A DNA stretch of 64,000 nucleotides from Mixophyes australis (Eukaryota > Chordata > Amphibia > Anura > Limnodynastidae), in NCBI GenBank assembly GCA_036250195.1, contig JAVHZZ010000006.1, positions 74,321,869-74,385,868 of the forward strand. The letters are read 5' to 3'. Made by a program: the position numbers and the translations under genes. The notes below the pieces were generated by a model, which saw only the letters and a program-made list of their open reading frames with translations, did no database searches and was not told where the DNA came from. This document shows positions 33,842 through 45,120 of this stretch, in pieces. Every line of letters starts with the position of its first letter. Within the stretch, counting starts at the first letter, position 1.

Positions 33842-36800
33842 GTACCCCCCCCCCCCCTTTTAAAGGTGGGCACAGAACACCTGGAACCAGGGTTGTCCGG
33901 AAACTTGGAATAAAACTTCTTAAGAAGAGCTGGAGCATTGAGATCTTCTGCTTTAATCCATGAACGCTCTTCAGGACCAAAGCCCTTCCAATGAACGAGG
34001 AAACGAAGAACTCCTCGCAAAATTTTTGCATCTAATATGTGAGTAATCTCAAAGTCCTCCTCTTGATGAACTTGAACTGGCCGAGGTGCTGAAGGAGGGA
34101 CCGAGAAACGGTTGATGATAAGAGGTTTGAGCAAAGACACATGGAAGGCATTGGAAATACGAAGGTTCTTAGGTAGTAGAAGTTTGAAACAAACTGGATT
34201 TATCACTTGAATGATCCTATATGGACCAATAAAACGAGGAGCGAACTTAATAGATGGGACCTTCAAACGAATATTTTTGGTTGATATCCATACACAATCT
34301 CCGATTTTAAGTGGTGGAATAGCCCGTATCTTTTTATCTGCAAAAGACTTATATCTGGCAGATGTCTTCTTTAAACAGGTTCTGACCTGAGACCAAATAT
34401 TTTTGAAGGTCTGATAAACAGTCTCTACAGCAGGAACGTGGGTGGGCGGGAGGGCAGGAAATTCCGGAAAAGACGGATGGTGAACGTAAACCACAAAGAA
34501 TGGAATTTTAGAAGATGATTCATGATACATGTTGTTATGAGCGAATTCAGCCCATGGAAGCAAATCTACCCAGTTGTCTTGGTTGGCTGAAGAGAACATC
34601 CTTATAAAAGTCTCAAGATCTTGATTGACCTTTTTTCGGTTTGTCCGTTTGATTGAGGATGGTAGGAGGATGAGAGTGATAATCGGATACCCAAGGTCTT
34701 ACAAAGGGCCCGCCAGAATCTGGAAACGAATTGCACTCCTCTATCTGAAACAATCTCGGAAGGACATCCATGAATACGGAAGATTTCTTAGATGAAATAA
34801 TCAGCCAGAGTAGATGAAGAAGGTAAACCGGTCAAAGGAACGAAATGTGCCATCTTCGAAAATCTGTCCACCACTACCCAAATAGTATTGCACTTTTTAC
34901 TAGGAGGAAGATCAGTAACAAAGTCCATACTAATATGGGTCCACGGTTTGGAAGGAATGGGTAGTGGTTGAAGCAAACCTGCTGGAGTTCTGCGGGGAGT
35001 CTTAAACTGGGAACACAATTCACAAGCAGCCACAAAATCTTTGACATCTCTCCTCATAGAAGGCCACCAGTAACTTCGAGAAAGAATTTCAAAAGTCTTG
35101 CGTTCACCAGAATGTCCAGAAAAACGAGAAGAGTGAAACCACGAAAGGATTTTCTTCCTAAGAGCAGGAGGCACGAGGGTTCTCCCAAATGGTAGCACCT
35201 TGGTGGAAGAAGCAGCCAGAGAAACACATTTGGGGTCTAATATTGAGTGGTTAGGACCATCTTCAACGTCTGAGGACGTCACAAAAGCTCGAGATAGGGC
35301 GTCTGCTTTTTTATTTTTCGCAGCTGGTTTGAAGGTTATGATTAGTTCAAAACGAGAAAAGAAAAGAGACCATCTTGCTTGACGAGGATTCAAACATTTA
35401 GCAGACTGTAAATATGACAAATTTTTATGATCAGTAAAAATTGTCACAGGATGACGAGCTCCTTCCAACAAATATCTCCATTCCTCTAATGCTATTTTTA
35501 TAGCCAGCAACTCCTTGTCCCCGATAGTATAATTCTTCTCCGCAGGCAGAAGACCCCGAAAATAAAAGGCACAAGGATGGAATTTTTGTTGCTCCGATCA
35601 TCGGGAGAGAATGGCTCCTAAACCAACATTAGAGGCATCTACCTCTAGGAAGAAGGGAAGCGTCACATCAGGCTGTCGAAGAACAGGAGCGGAGGAGAAG
35701 GACTCTTTGAGAAACTGGAAGGCTTGAAGGGTCTCAGAGGACCATTGTTTAGTATTGGCCCCTTTACGAGTTAGGGCCACAATAGGAGATGCAATTGAGG
35801 AAAAATCTTGAATGAAGCGTCTATAGTAATTGGCAAAACCTAAAAAACGCTGAATTGCACGAAGAGTAGTTGGCTGAGGCCAATGTAATACAGCATTCAC
35901 CTTTTCTGGATCCATCTGAAGACCAACTCCGGAGACAATATATCCCAGAAATGGAATCTGGGACAACTCGAATGAACATTTTTCTAACTTGCAGAATAAT
36001 GAATTTTTCCGGAGTCTGGAAAGGACCTCTGCCACATGTTGATGATGAGAAGGCAGGTCCTGCGAAAAGATCAATATGTCGTCCAGATAGACGACGACAC
36101 AAACATATAACAAGTCCCGGAAGATCTCATTAATGAAATCCTGGAAAACAGCGGGGGCGTTACATAACCCAAAGGGCATTACTAAATATTTACTAAATAT
36201 TTATAATGCCCGTCTCTGGTGTTGAAAGCTGTCTTCCATTCGTCACCGGACCTGATTCGAATTAAATTGTAGGCACCACGAAGATCCAACTTGGTAAAGA
36301 TCCGGGCTCCCTTGATACGATCAAATAACTCAGTAATTAATGGAATGGGATACCGATTTTTGATAGTTATGGCGTTACGTCCACGGAAATCTATGCAAGG
36401 ACGTAATGACCCATCCTTCTTTTTTACGAAGAAAAACCCTGCTCCAGCGGGAGAGGTAGAAGGTCGAATAAATCCTCGCTGGAGATTCTCTTTGATGTAC
36501 TCAGATGTAGCTTGAGTTTCAGGTAACGAAAGTGGATACACACGACCCCTGGGAGGAGTCTTGCCAGGTTGAAGATCAATCGGACAGTCCCACGAACGAT
36601 GAGGAGGAAGATGTTCAGACTGAATTTTATCAAATACATCGACAAAAGAAGCATACTGAGGAGGAAGTCCCGGTGAACAAGGTGAAATGGAGGATTGCTG
36701 TATTTTGAGAGGAATGACTTGAGAGAGGCAACGATGATGACATTCAGGACCCCAAGACGTAACTTGAGGAGTGTGCCAGTCAATCTGGGGAGAATGACGT

Positions 36801-37170
36801 TGAAGCCATGGAAGGCCTAATAAAATCAGACTGGTAGTAACAGGAAGAATTAAAAATTAAATTTCTTCCTGGTGTAATACACCAATTTGAAGGGTTACTG
36901 GAGACGTACTCTGGGTGATGAGACCATTAATAATGCGTGATCCATCGATAGCAGTCACAGTAATAGGTATTTTCAAAGTAATCACTGGTAGGGAACATTG
37001 ATTCACGAGGGATTTAGAAATAAAATTTCCTGCAGCTCCAGAGTCAATAAGTGCTTGGGACATGAACGATTTGGTAGCAAAGGAAACCGTAACATCAAAA
37101 GCACAAACTTTTAATTTCGTAGAACATGGAGAGGACTCCAGGGACCCTAACTTCACCTCTCCAGAACTGG
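33775..37170 (-). pseudogene. Gypsy A pol (PR-RT-RNase H-IN-chromodomain), disabled
   Basis: Protease: LIDSGAAGNFIS (37060-37020), catalytic Asp present. Reverse transcriptase: [51 protein letters not shown] and VVYLDDILIFSQ (36541-35598). RNase H: FTDHKNLSYLQSAK and KKADALSRAF. Integrase: FSGHSGERK and CELCSQFKTPRRTP of the HHCC finger, [53 protein letters not shown]. Chromodomain: FEITHILDAK and FLVHWKGFGPEERSW (34020-33850). Defects seen: frame change at the gag/pol junction (37170); an 11-bp tandem duplication (AAATATTTAGT, minus strand, about 36180) just before MPFG; TGA at 35600-35598; TAA at 34790-34788; and an indel in an A run near 34635. Confidence 0.93.
33845..33862 (-). other. Polypurine tract of gypsy A
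   Basis: On the minus strand AAAA followed by 13 Gs, four bases before the 3' LTR. This is the usual plus-strand primer position. Confidence 0.8.
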
Positions 37171-38103
37171 TTAGGGCCTGGCATTTCCCGATTTTTTAGG
37201 GCATGAATTGAGCATATGAGTAGAATCAGCACAATAGATACAAAGTCTATTTTTTACTCTTCGGTCCCTCTCCTCTGAAGTGAATTTGGAGCGACCTATC
37301 TCCATAGGTATCACCGGAGATGAAACTGGGCGAACTTGAGGACTTGAGCGAAGAGGTGCTTTAAATGAAGTTGTTTTTTCAGACTCTCTTTCACGAAATC
37401 TCATGTCTACACGGTGGCAAAGAGAAATCAAATCTTCTAGAGAAGTAGGTAATTCTTGAGTAGTCAGTGCATCTTTAATTTTATCAGAAAGCCCCTGCAA
37501 GAAGGCAGCAATTAAAGCTTCAGTGTTCCACTGAAGTTCAGAGGCTAATATCCGAAATTGAATGACGTACTGGGCTACAGTACGAGAACCCTGACGTAGA
37601 CGGAGGATGCTGGATGCAGCGGAAATAACACGACCAGGTTCATCAAATACACTTCGAAACGTGGAAATAAATTTGGCACTATCTTGTAATAATGGATAAT
37701 TTCTTTCCCACAGAGGGGAAGCCCATGCAAGAGCTTGTCCGGAAAACAAGGAAATGAGATAGGCCACTCTGGAACGATGAGTAGAGAAATTGTGAGGTTG
37801 AAGCTCAAAATGAACTGAGCATTGATTTAGAAAACCCCTGCATGTTTTGGGGTCTCCATCATATTTTGAAGGAGTATGCAGGTGTAGCGTGGAAGCAGTA
37901 GACACCTGGGATGGCACTGGGGAAACGGAGGAAGGCACAGGAGCATCAACAGTAGCTGTGATATTTTGTGCAGGCGTTCTTTGGGAGGCTAACGCCTGGC
38001 AACATTGCAGCAATTGTTGTTGGCGAACATCCTGTTGTTCAATACGGGTAACCAGATACTGCAGCATCTCTTTAGCTGTAGGTTCCGCTCCTGGGTCTGT
38101 CAT
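37171..38103 (-). CDS. Gypsy A gag polyprotein, 310 codons
   Basis: Forms the capsid and nucleocapsid of the retrotransposon particle. ATG at 38103-38101 lies directly after the predicted primer-binding site. N-terminal region with VTRIEQQDVRQQQLLQCCQ, then KTCRGFLNQCSVHFELQPH and the retrotransposon gag core SILRLRQGSRTVAQYVIQF, LSDKIKDALTTQELPTSLED and CHRVDMRFRERE. Near the C terminus a CX2CX4HX4C zinc knuckle (CIYCADSTHMLNSC) in a basic context. The frame is intact; pol follows in a different frame, most likely through a 1-bp indel since no canonical slippery heptamer is visible. Confidence 0.93.
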   Translation of the reverse strand: MTDPGAEPTAKEMLQYLVTRIEQQDVRQQQLLQCCQALASQRTPAQNITATVDAPVPSSVSPVPSQVSTASTLHLHTPSKYDGDPKTCRGFLNQCSVHFELQPHNFSTHRSRVAYLISLFSGQALAWASPLWERNYPLLQDSAKFISTFRSVFDEPGRVISAASSILRLRQGSRTVAQYVIQFRILASELQWNTEALIAAFLQGLSDKIKDALTTQELPTSLEDLISLCHRVDMRFRERESEKTTSFKAPLRSSPQVRPVSSPVIPMEIGRSKFTSEERDRRVKNRLCIYCADSTHMLNSCPKKSGNARP

Positions 38104-38114
38104 GGCCTGATCTT
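38104..38114 (-). promoter_or_regulatory. Predicted self-priming primer-binding site of gypsy A
   Basis: Minus-strand AAGATCAGGCC, two bases after the 5' LTR and directly before the gag ATG. It does not resemble a usual tRNA-derived start such as TGGCGC. It is complementary to GCCTGATCTT in the gypsy A LTR and, over all 11 bases, to GGCCTGATCTT in the solo LTR, located about 30 bp after a TATA-like box. Confidence 0.65.
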
Positions 38115-38116
38115 AC

Positions 38117-39373
38117 TGTCACGGGCACTAGGAGTCATTGCCCAGGATATCACCAGATGATGTTCTTACCAGAGTAATATAGCTGGTACTATGATCCTCT
38201 GGTAGCAGGGTGACAACGGAACAGGAGAATCAGCAGATGGTGAGAGGATGCTCAAGGAAAGTCTATGACTAGCAGCAACTGGTGATGACTAGTTGTATGT
38301 ACACGAGGAACCAGATGGACAAGTAAACGTGAGGAGAGTCAGTGGTCTGCGTACAGCAAGTTGTACCACTGCTATAGTGAGGAGGAATGTCCAGGAGTAG
38401 AGAGAAGGTAGTGAGAGTCAGTGGTCTGCGTATAGCAAGTTGTACCACTGTCTATAGTGAAGGAATGGATTCCAGGTGCAAGTAGGTAACGGGGAAGTCA
38501 GTGGTCTGCGTATAGCAAGTTGTACCACTGCTTATGTGAGAGGATACTTGAAACTGGTGCCACAGGGAAACAGGAGTCAGTGGTCTGCGTTCAGCAAGTT
38601 GTACCACTGCTATATATAAGTGAGGAGGGGCACGAGGAGATGAATGGAATGCTGAGGATACACGGGCACACGGAACTTGATCCCACGATGATAACCACAA
38701 TATAATAATAACTGACAAGCGCTGCTAGAAGTATACAAAGTCACTATAGAGATCCAGGTAATAGGAAACAAAGTCAATAGTAACAATAGCTTCAGTAGAT
38801 GGACGACTCCGGAGATAAACACAACACAGTCCAGACGGATATGCTCTCCTGAACACAGGAGAGTAGAGACGGTCTGGAATCCGGCAGCAGTAGCAGATAT
38901 GAATCAGTGGAGAGCTGACATGATGAACACAGGAGAGTTGAGACGGTCTGGATCCCGGCAGTAGTAACGGAGGCAGCGGAGAGCAGACACGCTGAACACA
39001 GGAGAGTTGAGACGGACTGGAATCCGGCAGCAGTAGCAGATAGGAAACAGCTGCGTGCAGGCACGATGAACATAGGAGAGTTGAAGTGGTCTGGAAACCA
39101 CAATCGAAGTAAACAGGAATCAGCTGGAGCTGAATACATGAGGAAACACAGGAACACTTTCAGAGGCTCATAGGGAATGAGACTCCAAGATCAGGCAACC
39201 AGGTAATGATCACAGGTGGTTTAAATAGGGAGGGTTGCCTGATCATCCAATCAATTAAAAGCAACAGGTACTGAAGGTTTCATAAGGGCTGCACATGCGC
39301 AGACCCTCAGGATGGCGGACGGCCACGGTTCCTGAACACAGGAGAAATGGCACTCACAGTCCGGTGAGTGACA
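38117..39373 (-). repeat. 5' LTR of gypsy A
   Basis: 1257 bp. Same ends as the 3' LTR but about 287 bp shorter: after CCAGACGGATATGC (38832) it jumps to the minisatellite part, skipping the equivalent of about 33027-33312. The 74-bp-type units occur in a different order and with different variants than in the 3' LTR. Confidence 0.93.
39196..39228 (-). promoter_or_regulatory. LTR core promoter of gypsy A
   Basis: On the minus strand CTATTTAA (39228-39221) is followed about 30 bp later by TTGCCTGATCTT (starting 39198), the predicted transcription start. The same arrangement occurs in the 3' LTR (33655-33695) and the solo LTR (15659-15700). Confidence 0.55.
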
Positions 39374-39380
39374 CACACAA
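39374..39380 (+). pseudogene. Last seven bases of the exon split by gypsy A
   Basis: CACACAA followed by GTAAGAAC. The first five bases are the target duplication. See 32193-32297. Confidence 0.5.
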
Positions 39381-39456
39381 GTAAGAACAATCTTTATATC
39401 AATACATGCTAAGATGACAGTTAGCCCAATTTTGTTTTCCATATCACAATGTGCAG

Positions 39457-39658
39457 TTAGCAAAGAGAAGACTATTTACAGACCAAGACCCTGAGCTTGT
39501 AAACACTGAACAGACTGTCAACATCAGTGAGCCTCCAGCCTCTCCAAAAGTCAATACACCTCCACTTGAAAATGTGAAAAACAATCCACCTCCAAACATC
39601 AGTTTTACTCCATCTCAAGATGATACACCCACTTCCTATCAAGTGGTCATTACAGAAG
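39457..39658 (+). CDS. Internal exon of an unidentified gene
   Basis: Flanked by a CACAATGTGCAG acceptor (ends 39456) and an ACAGAAG|GTATGC donor. Open in a phase that continues the split exon: LAKRRLFTDQDPELVNTE, then a Pro/Ser-rich region with PPASPKVNTPPLENVKNN and SQDDTPTSYQVVITEG. The last codon is split after one base and completed by the next exon. 202 bp. No domain recognised; the composition suggests a disordered linker, as in Myb/SANT-like proteins linked to Harbinger transposons, but this is a guess. Confidence 0.5.
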
Positions 39659-39835
39659 GTATGCACAAGAATAGTAAATATAATGACTATTAATTTTTTA
39701 ATGTTCCAACATTGTTATATATATATTTTTTTAACTGAGATTCACCCTTTGATTTTAAAATGACCACCCTGGATTCTGCAAACAAGTACATTGAAAACCG
39801 GCAGAGTACACAACTTGAAAACCCATAATTTTCAG

Positions 39836-40313
39836 AAGAAGCAACTCATGAGGAAGAATCAAATCATGAAGAACAATCTGAACAGGAGCTAGTCCCAGTA
39901 GATAGCATCATTGCCAGTTTGCTTGAAAATTAAAGAAACATTTTGTATAATCAAGTACTTTTGTCAAAATCAATGTTGTCAGGGACTAGTCACCAAATGG
40001 AACATTCTAAAGCACTTCAGAGTATACATGGCAAACAGTAGTAAATGTCATCCACTTTAAAAGAAATATTGGTGACATAGCAGAAGCAGCAAGTATTGTG
40101 TTGTCTGCAACATTACAATATTTACTGCATGAAATCCACAAAAAATATGTTGACCAGAGGTCTCCTATGCCAGCCCAAGTTCCTGTTGAAATATCTCAAT
40201 TCACATCACAAGCTGCTACAATAACACCTGGACAAAGCAGAACATCAACACAAGAGACTGTACAGCAAGTAACTCATTCGATGCTGCTTCGTCCAAGTTT
40301 ACAAAGAAAATGA
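39836..40313 (+). pseudogene. Last exon of the same gene, apparently broken
   Basis: A CATAATTTTCAG acceptor ends at 39835. In the expected phase the exon reads EATHEEESNHEEQSEQE, LVPVDSIIASLLEN and then TAA at 39931-39933. Similar-looking coding sequence continues beyond: SKSMLSGTSHQMEHSKALQ, then after a shift near 40030 NIGDIAEAASIVLSATLQ, TPGQSRTSTQETVQQ, ending at TGA 40311. The long tail suggests the original exon reached 40313 and was broken by the stop and a frameshift. Alternatively 39933 is the true stop. Confidence 0.4.
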
Positions 40314-41649
40314 ATACAGTCTTCTCTCAGACTCTGTAGTGCAAGTACAGCCTCATTCTCTGACAAACCGGGTTTATGCCTCCTGCCCCATTGTGATCTC
40401 CTAACCCAACTGTTTAACTGCTGTGTCCAGAGTGTCACACTGGGGCTGTCAATGCCATCTTCTGAGAGTCATAAAAAGCCTTCTACTCGCAGTACAGCTG
40501 CTTTGCCAGACAAACCATGTATGTGAGTCCTATAAAGTTTTAAAGTAAATTTTAAAAACTATTGTATTTTGTTTATTATCTTCTAATTTAGTTTTGTTTG
40601 CATCACCCATGAATAATTTACATGAATGAAGACCAAAGACTTGACAGCATTGAGTATTTAAGCAAAAGGGTCCATCACATGACCGTCTGAAGAATGCAAC
40701 AATGATGTCACAGGGAATTTTACATTATTTACTAGGTAAGTAATATAAACTAGATAAGATAAACTATGTAAGCTCACAAAGTTTGAAATGATTATAACCG
40801 TTGATAACGTTACTGTGACGATTATGTAGTATATCTAATGACTGATTGTTATTTTCTGTTGAATTTATATATGACAATGTGAATATTTTATGTAACCTTG
40901 TAATGTAATCTCAATGTGTGCTTTGCTAGATGATATGAGTTTGAACCTATGCAAGTCTTTTGAAACTAGCCAGACTAAGGATAGATAAGGATCTTGCAGG
41001 AGTTTGAAGCCCCACAATTGTAAACCATATAGCCACTTAAACAGAACGTGCAGAGGGGAGAAATCAAGGTCCTGTGAACATTACCAATCTTTGGACATCC
41101 CTAGCTCACTTCAAAAGCCCTGTGACATTTGGGAGATCAATCTGTCCTTATTGACAACTGAACTCCAAAGGTGGGGGGTGAGAGCTATGTGGAAAATGGT
41201 TTAAAATCTTCTGACAGACAATAACGTGTGCATTTTCATGAGGGGGTCTATCAAGACTGAAATGTCCCATATCTCTCAATTGTGTTCCCTCACATATCAA
41301 GTCTTAACTAGTAAGTAGTGACTCTAATTTGATTTCCTCTTTTATGTTCTGAAACATATTTCTGCAAACATATTGTATGTATTGTTATTCATTGTTATTC
41401 ATTTTTGTAACTAAGCCTTGGAACCATTTTTCAGATTAAATAAATTTAATATAGTGTGTTCTCTGTGATTCTTTTGTGAGCTTACAAAGCCCAGGGAGCC
41501 TCATGCTACATGTGTATATGATTTAAGTGTGAAACATTAATAAATGGTTCTGGTGAACGTAAGGACACTAAATAAATAAATCCTTTGTGGTGGCAGAAAA
41601 GGTGTATTAATTGCTAAGTGAATAAGGTGAAGCCAGTCACGGACAGCCT
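40314..41649. other. Unannotated AT-rich stretch
   Basis: No gene or repeat boundary recognised; possible 3' flank of the preceding exon. AATAAA occurs near 41520-41570 but without supporting context. Confidence 0.4.
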
Positions 41650-41683
41650 GTCCCAGATACAGCTGTTCAGCTGTACCTGGGAC
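41650..41683. repeat. Tight hairpin
   Basis: GTCCCAGATACAGCTG, two Ts, then CAGCTGTACCTGGGAC: 16-bp arms with one mismatch and a 2-base loop. Isolated; function unknown. Confidence 0.8.
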
Positions 41684-42729
41684 ATGCTTAGCGTTCATGA
41701 CAGTTACTTTTTCCTGTCTTTATTTTTAAAATACCTCTTTGGCATTATTTCATTATCAAACACTGTTGTTCAACAAGATACATATTGTCTTTTATACTAT
41801 ATTTATCATTTCAGATAAAAACTAATTTACTCATTTTAATTTTTTCAGATCTTAAAGAACAGCATCCAAGACTGAATAATACAGCGTCCATGAAGCAATG
41901 CTGAAATTAGCTAATTGAGAAAGTACTCTACAAAATCACCTAAATACTATTTATTGGACGGCAGAAAGAAAGACTCCTGGAATAAAACAATTTTTTTACG
42001 GACTCACGTGCTTTATCATCAGGATTTACACTTGCCATTTTCAACTACATTGAAAATATAAGAACTCTTGATCTTTGCAGAAGGACTTAATGATCAATCA
42101 TAGGAAGTTAAAAAAAAAATATTACCATATTTTTTTCCTGATACTATTATAATTATAATTTATTGGTATCATGTCCATGTTGAAGTGTTATCTGTATACC
42201 TTTGTTGTAAATATAGACTTGATTTTAAATTCTTAGATAGAGCATGCCCTATATCACTTTTTCCTTGACTAGATTAAAGAAACATGTGAAGGGAAAATAA
42301 ACACTATGTTGAACTTCAGTGATTTATATACAAAATAATTTTAATCCATAATAAATATTAAGAAAACATTTAAAGGTGGCCTGCAGTGCTATCAAATCAA
42401 TTTTTAATTGTCCATGTCTGTACCTGTGATTGTTTTTTAGGATTATTGGGTCTGGTCTCCAATTGTGTAAATTACTTTATTATGGCTGTGCCTGCCTCCA
42501 TTTTATTATGGCCAAAAATGTTTTAAAGTCTTAACCATTTTAGTTTTAAAATACATTAATTATTAGAATTATCCTTTTTAAATTGTATTCCTGTTCCATT
42601 ATTGCACCTATCCAAATTTATTGTTGTATTTAATGTTTTGTAAATGTATGTAATGCTTCCACTAAAAAGAAATAAAAATTTATATGCAAATTGTGAAATG
42701 CTGAAATCCTTTTTTTTTTTTTAAATAAT
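41684..42729. other. Unannotated AT-rich stretch
   Basis: No gene, RNA or repeat end recognised. Confidence 0.5.
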
Positions 42730-42749
42730 GTCAGGTAACATTGAGGGAA

Positions 42750-43030
42750 TGATGCTGATTAAGGAGCCAAGGCACAATTTGGAGTACATTGTCTCCAGAA
42801 CAAATCATGTTACAATGCAAGTGGTGCAACTATTTTTTGGGGAGGAGGCACCCAAGTAAAATACTGTCTATTATTTCATGTAGCACACAAATACTGGATA
42901 GCATTATTTTTAAATTACACTGCAAAGTTGATCTAGGACTTGCTCTGTCCCAACTATAATTCTTTTCACCAATGTCAAATTTACCTCCTCTTCCAATGCA
43001 ACATATTTTTCCAAGGTGCAAATTGAATTC
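42750..43030. mobile_element. Diverged MITE related to 61950-62268
   Basis: Shares TTTCATGTAGCRCACAAATACT, a following GATCTAG and the TGCAACATA...TTTTTCCAA region with the better-preserved element at 61950. Ends are eroded. Confidence 0.6.
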
Positions 43031-43052
43031 ATTTTTATGACTTTGGTACTAA

Positions 43053-43446
43053 GGCTAAGTACACACTACAGTGTTTTCAACAATTATCAGGCCAATCACA
43101 AAATAAACGACCATTCAGACTGATATCGCATTAGTGTATACGCTCCATCGATGAACGATTATCATTCCAAAGTACATTGATTTGATTTTTAAATTGAGCT
43201 AAACATCTCGTTGAATGATGGAACAATGGAACCAGCAGTGTCCATAGATCTATATGGAGTTTGCAGAGTCATGATCTTTTCAAAAGATGGTTAGGCAAAT
43301 GAAGAGCAGAGATCTGAAGGTAAATCTTGTAAAATGTGTTTGGTATCTGCAAATGAACTGACATGGTGATCAGGACTTTTTTTTTAGTTGGTAAAATTGT
43401 TATCTATATCACATTGGAAGAAATTTTCTGTAGTGTGTGCCCAGCC
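43053..43446. mobile_element. Harbinger-like MITE, TAA duplication
   Basis: Ends GGCTAAGTACACACTACAG and CTGTAGTGTGTGCCCAGCC; TAA at 43050-43052 and 43447-43449. 394 bp, AT-rich interior, no coding capacity. Confidence 0.85.
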
Positions 43447-43449
43447 TAA

Positions 43450-44419
43450 CTGTACATGAGGCAAATTTACCTAGCAGTTTATATAATTTGCTCTGAGTTC
43501 AACATTACAGTGAGGGCTGATAATTAATCTAATTTACTTACAACAAATAAACAAAGTCTCACAGTCATGTAGACTATTCCAACATATTGAGTACCCATTC
43601 AAAGTAAAAAATGCAAACATAATCAAAACAGCCTTGGGCTAATTAGTCTATAATGCGATATGTATAAGACCAAAGGTTATATGCCTCTCTAAATGCCCCT
43701 AGTAACATTATGTAATTCACACTTTACATATAAAATAAAAAACAGTATATTAGAGCCATTATGTTTTCGACCTCTATGAGCTAAACACTACATTTTTGTC
43801 TACTAAATAATTTACTCTAATTAGAACAGATAGATGGGTAACACAGTTTTGGTCAATGTGTATCTCTGTAGACATTTTTAAAAAATCCAATTATCTAGCA
43901 ATACAACAATCCTTTTACACAAATTGTATTAAACAAAAACACTGAATAAATTATTTTATTTAAACATGGTGTCACAAATTGTAATTCCCTAATACATCCA
44001 CATGAAATGGTCACATATTTCTAAAATATTGAAAACGCAGTTTATATTTTTTAAAAACACTAATATAATCTCTTGCCAATTTATATGATCTTCTATTGTG
44101 AAGTACTACTTTACTTATTGATAGATCTTAAATAACATATTTTTTCTGTATCCTAAAAGAGTTTATAAATTAGGTTGAAATAACTAATAGAATTTAAGTT
44201 TTAATTATATTGTACAAGCATAAATGAAGTAGGTTAATTGCTAAGAACATGGGTCTTTAACATAAATACCCATATAATATTTTTATGTGGTTCACACAAA
44301 AATGCCCTGATATACAGTTATGTCGATACACTCCAACTAATAATAAAGTTATTGAAAGAATCCTACAGACATAAAAATAAATCTGGTACGAAGCGTCCCA
44401 TTAAATTACATCCTTTAAA
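43450..44419. other. Unannotated AT-rich stretch
   Basis: No gene recognised. The part after about 44230 may be a further eroded unit of the tandem repeat that follows. Confidence 0.4.
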
Positions 44420-45120
44420 GTACAAAGCCAAAAGTGCATTCTATTATTCTCTGTCGCGCTAAATTACTTTACACCCATTAGTCTACAAACAAGACATAAA
44501 ATAAATGTTAGTTTATTTGAAGAAAGGTACACACAGAATAGATGGCCCAACTGAGGATCCAAATTATAATTAATTTAGGAAAGTCCAATAATTATAAACT
44601 ATATGGCTTGTCAAACACCTATGGCGCATTACATTGCTTTTCGGTTGGTCACACTAAATTAAGTTATTTAGTCTGACAGACTTCACTTTAACTAAATATT
44701 AAGTTATTACAAGCATCCATCACACATAATGGATGGCCCGACTGAAAATCACATTACATGTTATACCCTTAAATTCCATCACTATAAAATATTTCTTTTG
44801 CTTGACAAACAGCTTTTGCGCATTGAATAGCTTTTATTTCAGTCACGCTAAGTACCATTACACACATTAGTCTGAAAAACAACACTTTAACTAAGTATTG
44901 TGTTAATTAGAAGCATGTAACAGACATAACAGATGGTTTAATTAGAAGAATTCCATTACATGAGTAGCCCGACAATTCTAGCTGTATTATTTATTACGTG
45001 GATTGTCAAACATGTAATGCACTTAGCATTGTTTTCTTTCAGACGCGCAAAATTACTTTGCAGCCCTTAGTCAGAAAATCCACACTCTAAATAAATAGAA
45101 ATTAAACATATATTCAAATT
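44420..45120. repeat. Old ~195-bp tandem repeat, about four units
   Basis: The landmark TCR(G/C)RCGCTAAATTA...TTAGTC recurs near 44451, 44645, 44839 and 45038. GATGGCCCRACTGA (44541, 44734) and GTCAAACA (44611, 44802, 45007) keep the same spacing. Units are strongly diverged from each other. Confidence 0.75.

Larger units (their letters stand above)
32298..39373 (-). mobile_element. Gypsy A: complete chromovirus-type Ty3/gypsy element
   Basis: 7076 bp, coding on the minus strand, flanked by the 5-bp duplication CACAC (32293-32297, 39374-39378). The LTRs have inverted TGTCAC/GTGACA ends (GTTACA at the right end of the left LTR). Order on the minus strand: 5' LTR, primer site, gag, protease, reverse transcriptase, RNase H, integrase, chromodomain, polypurine tract, 3' LTR. 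In the first ~720 aligned bp the two LTRs differ at about eight positions by eye, a fairly recent insertion. The pol frame has stops and shifts, so the copy is not autonomous now. Confidence 0.95.
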
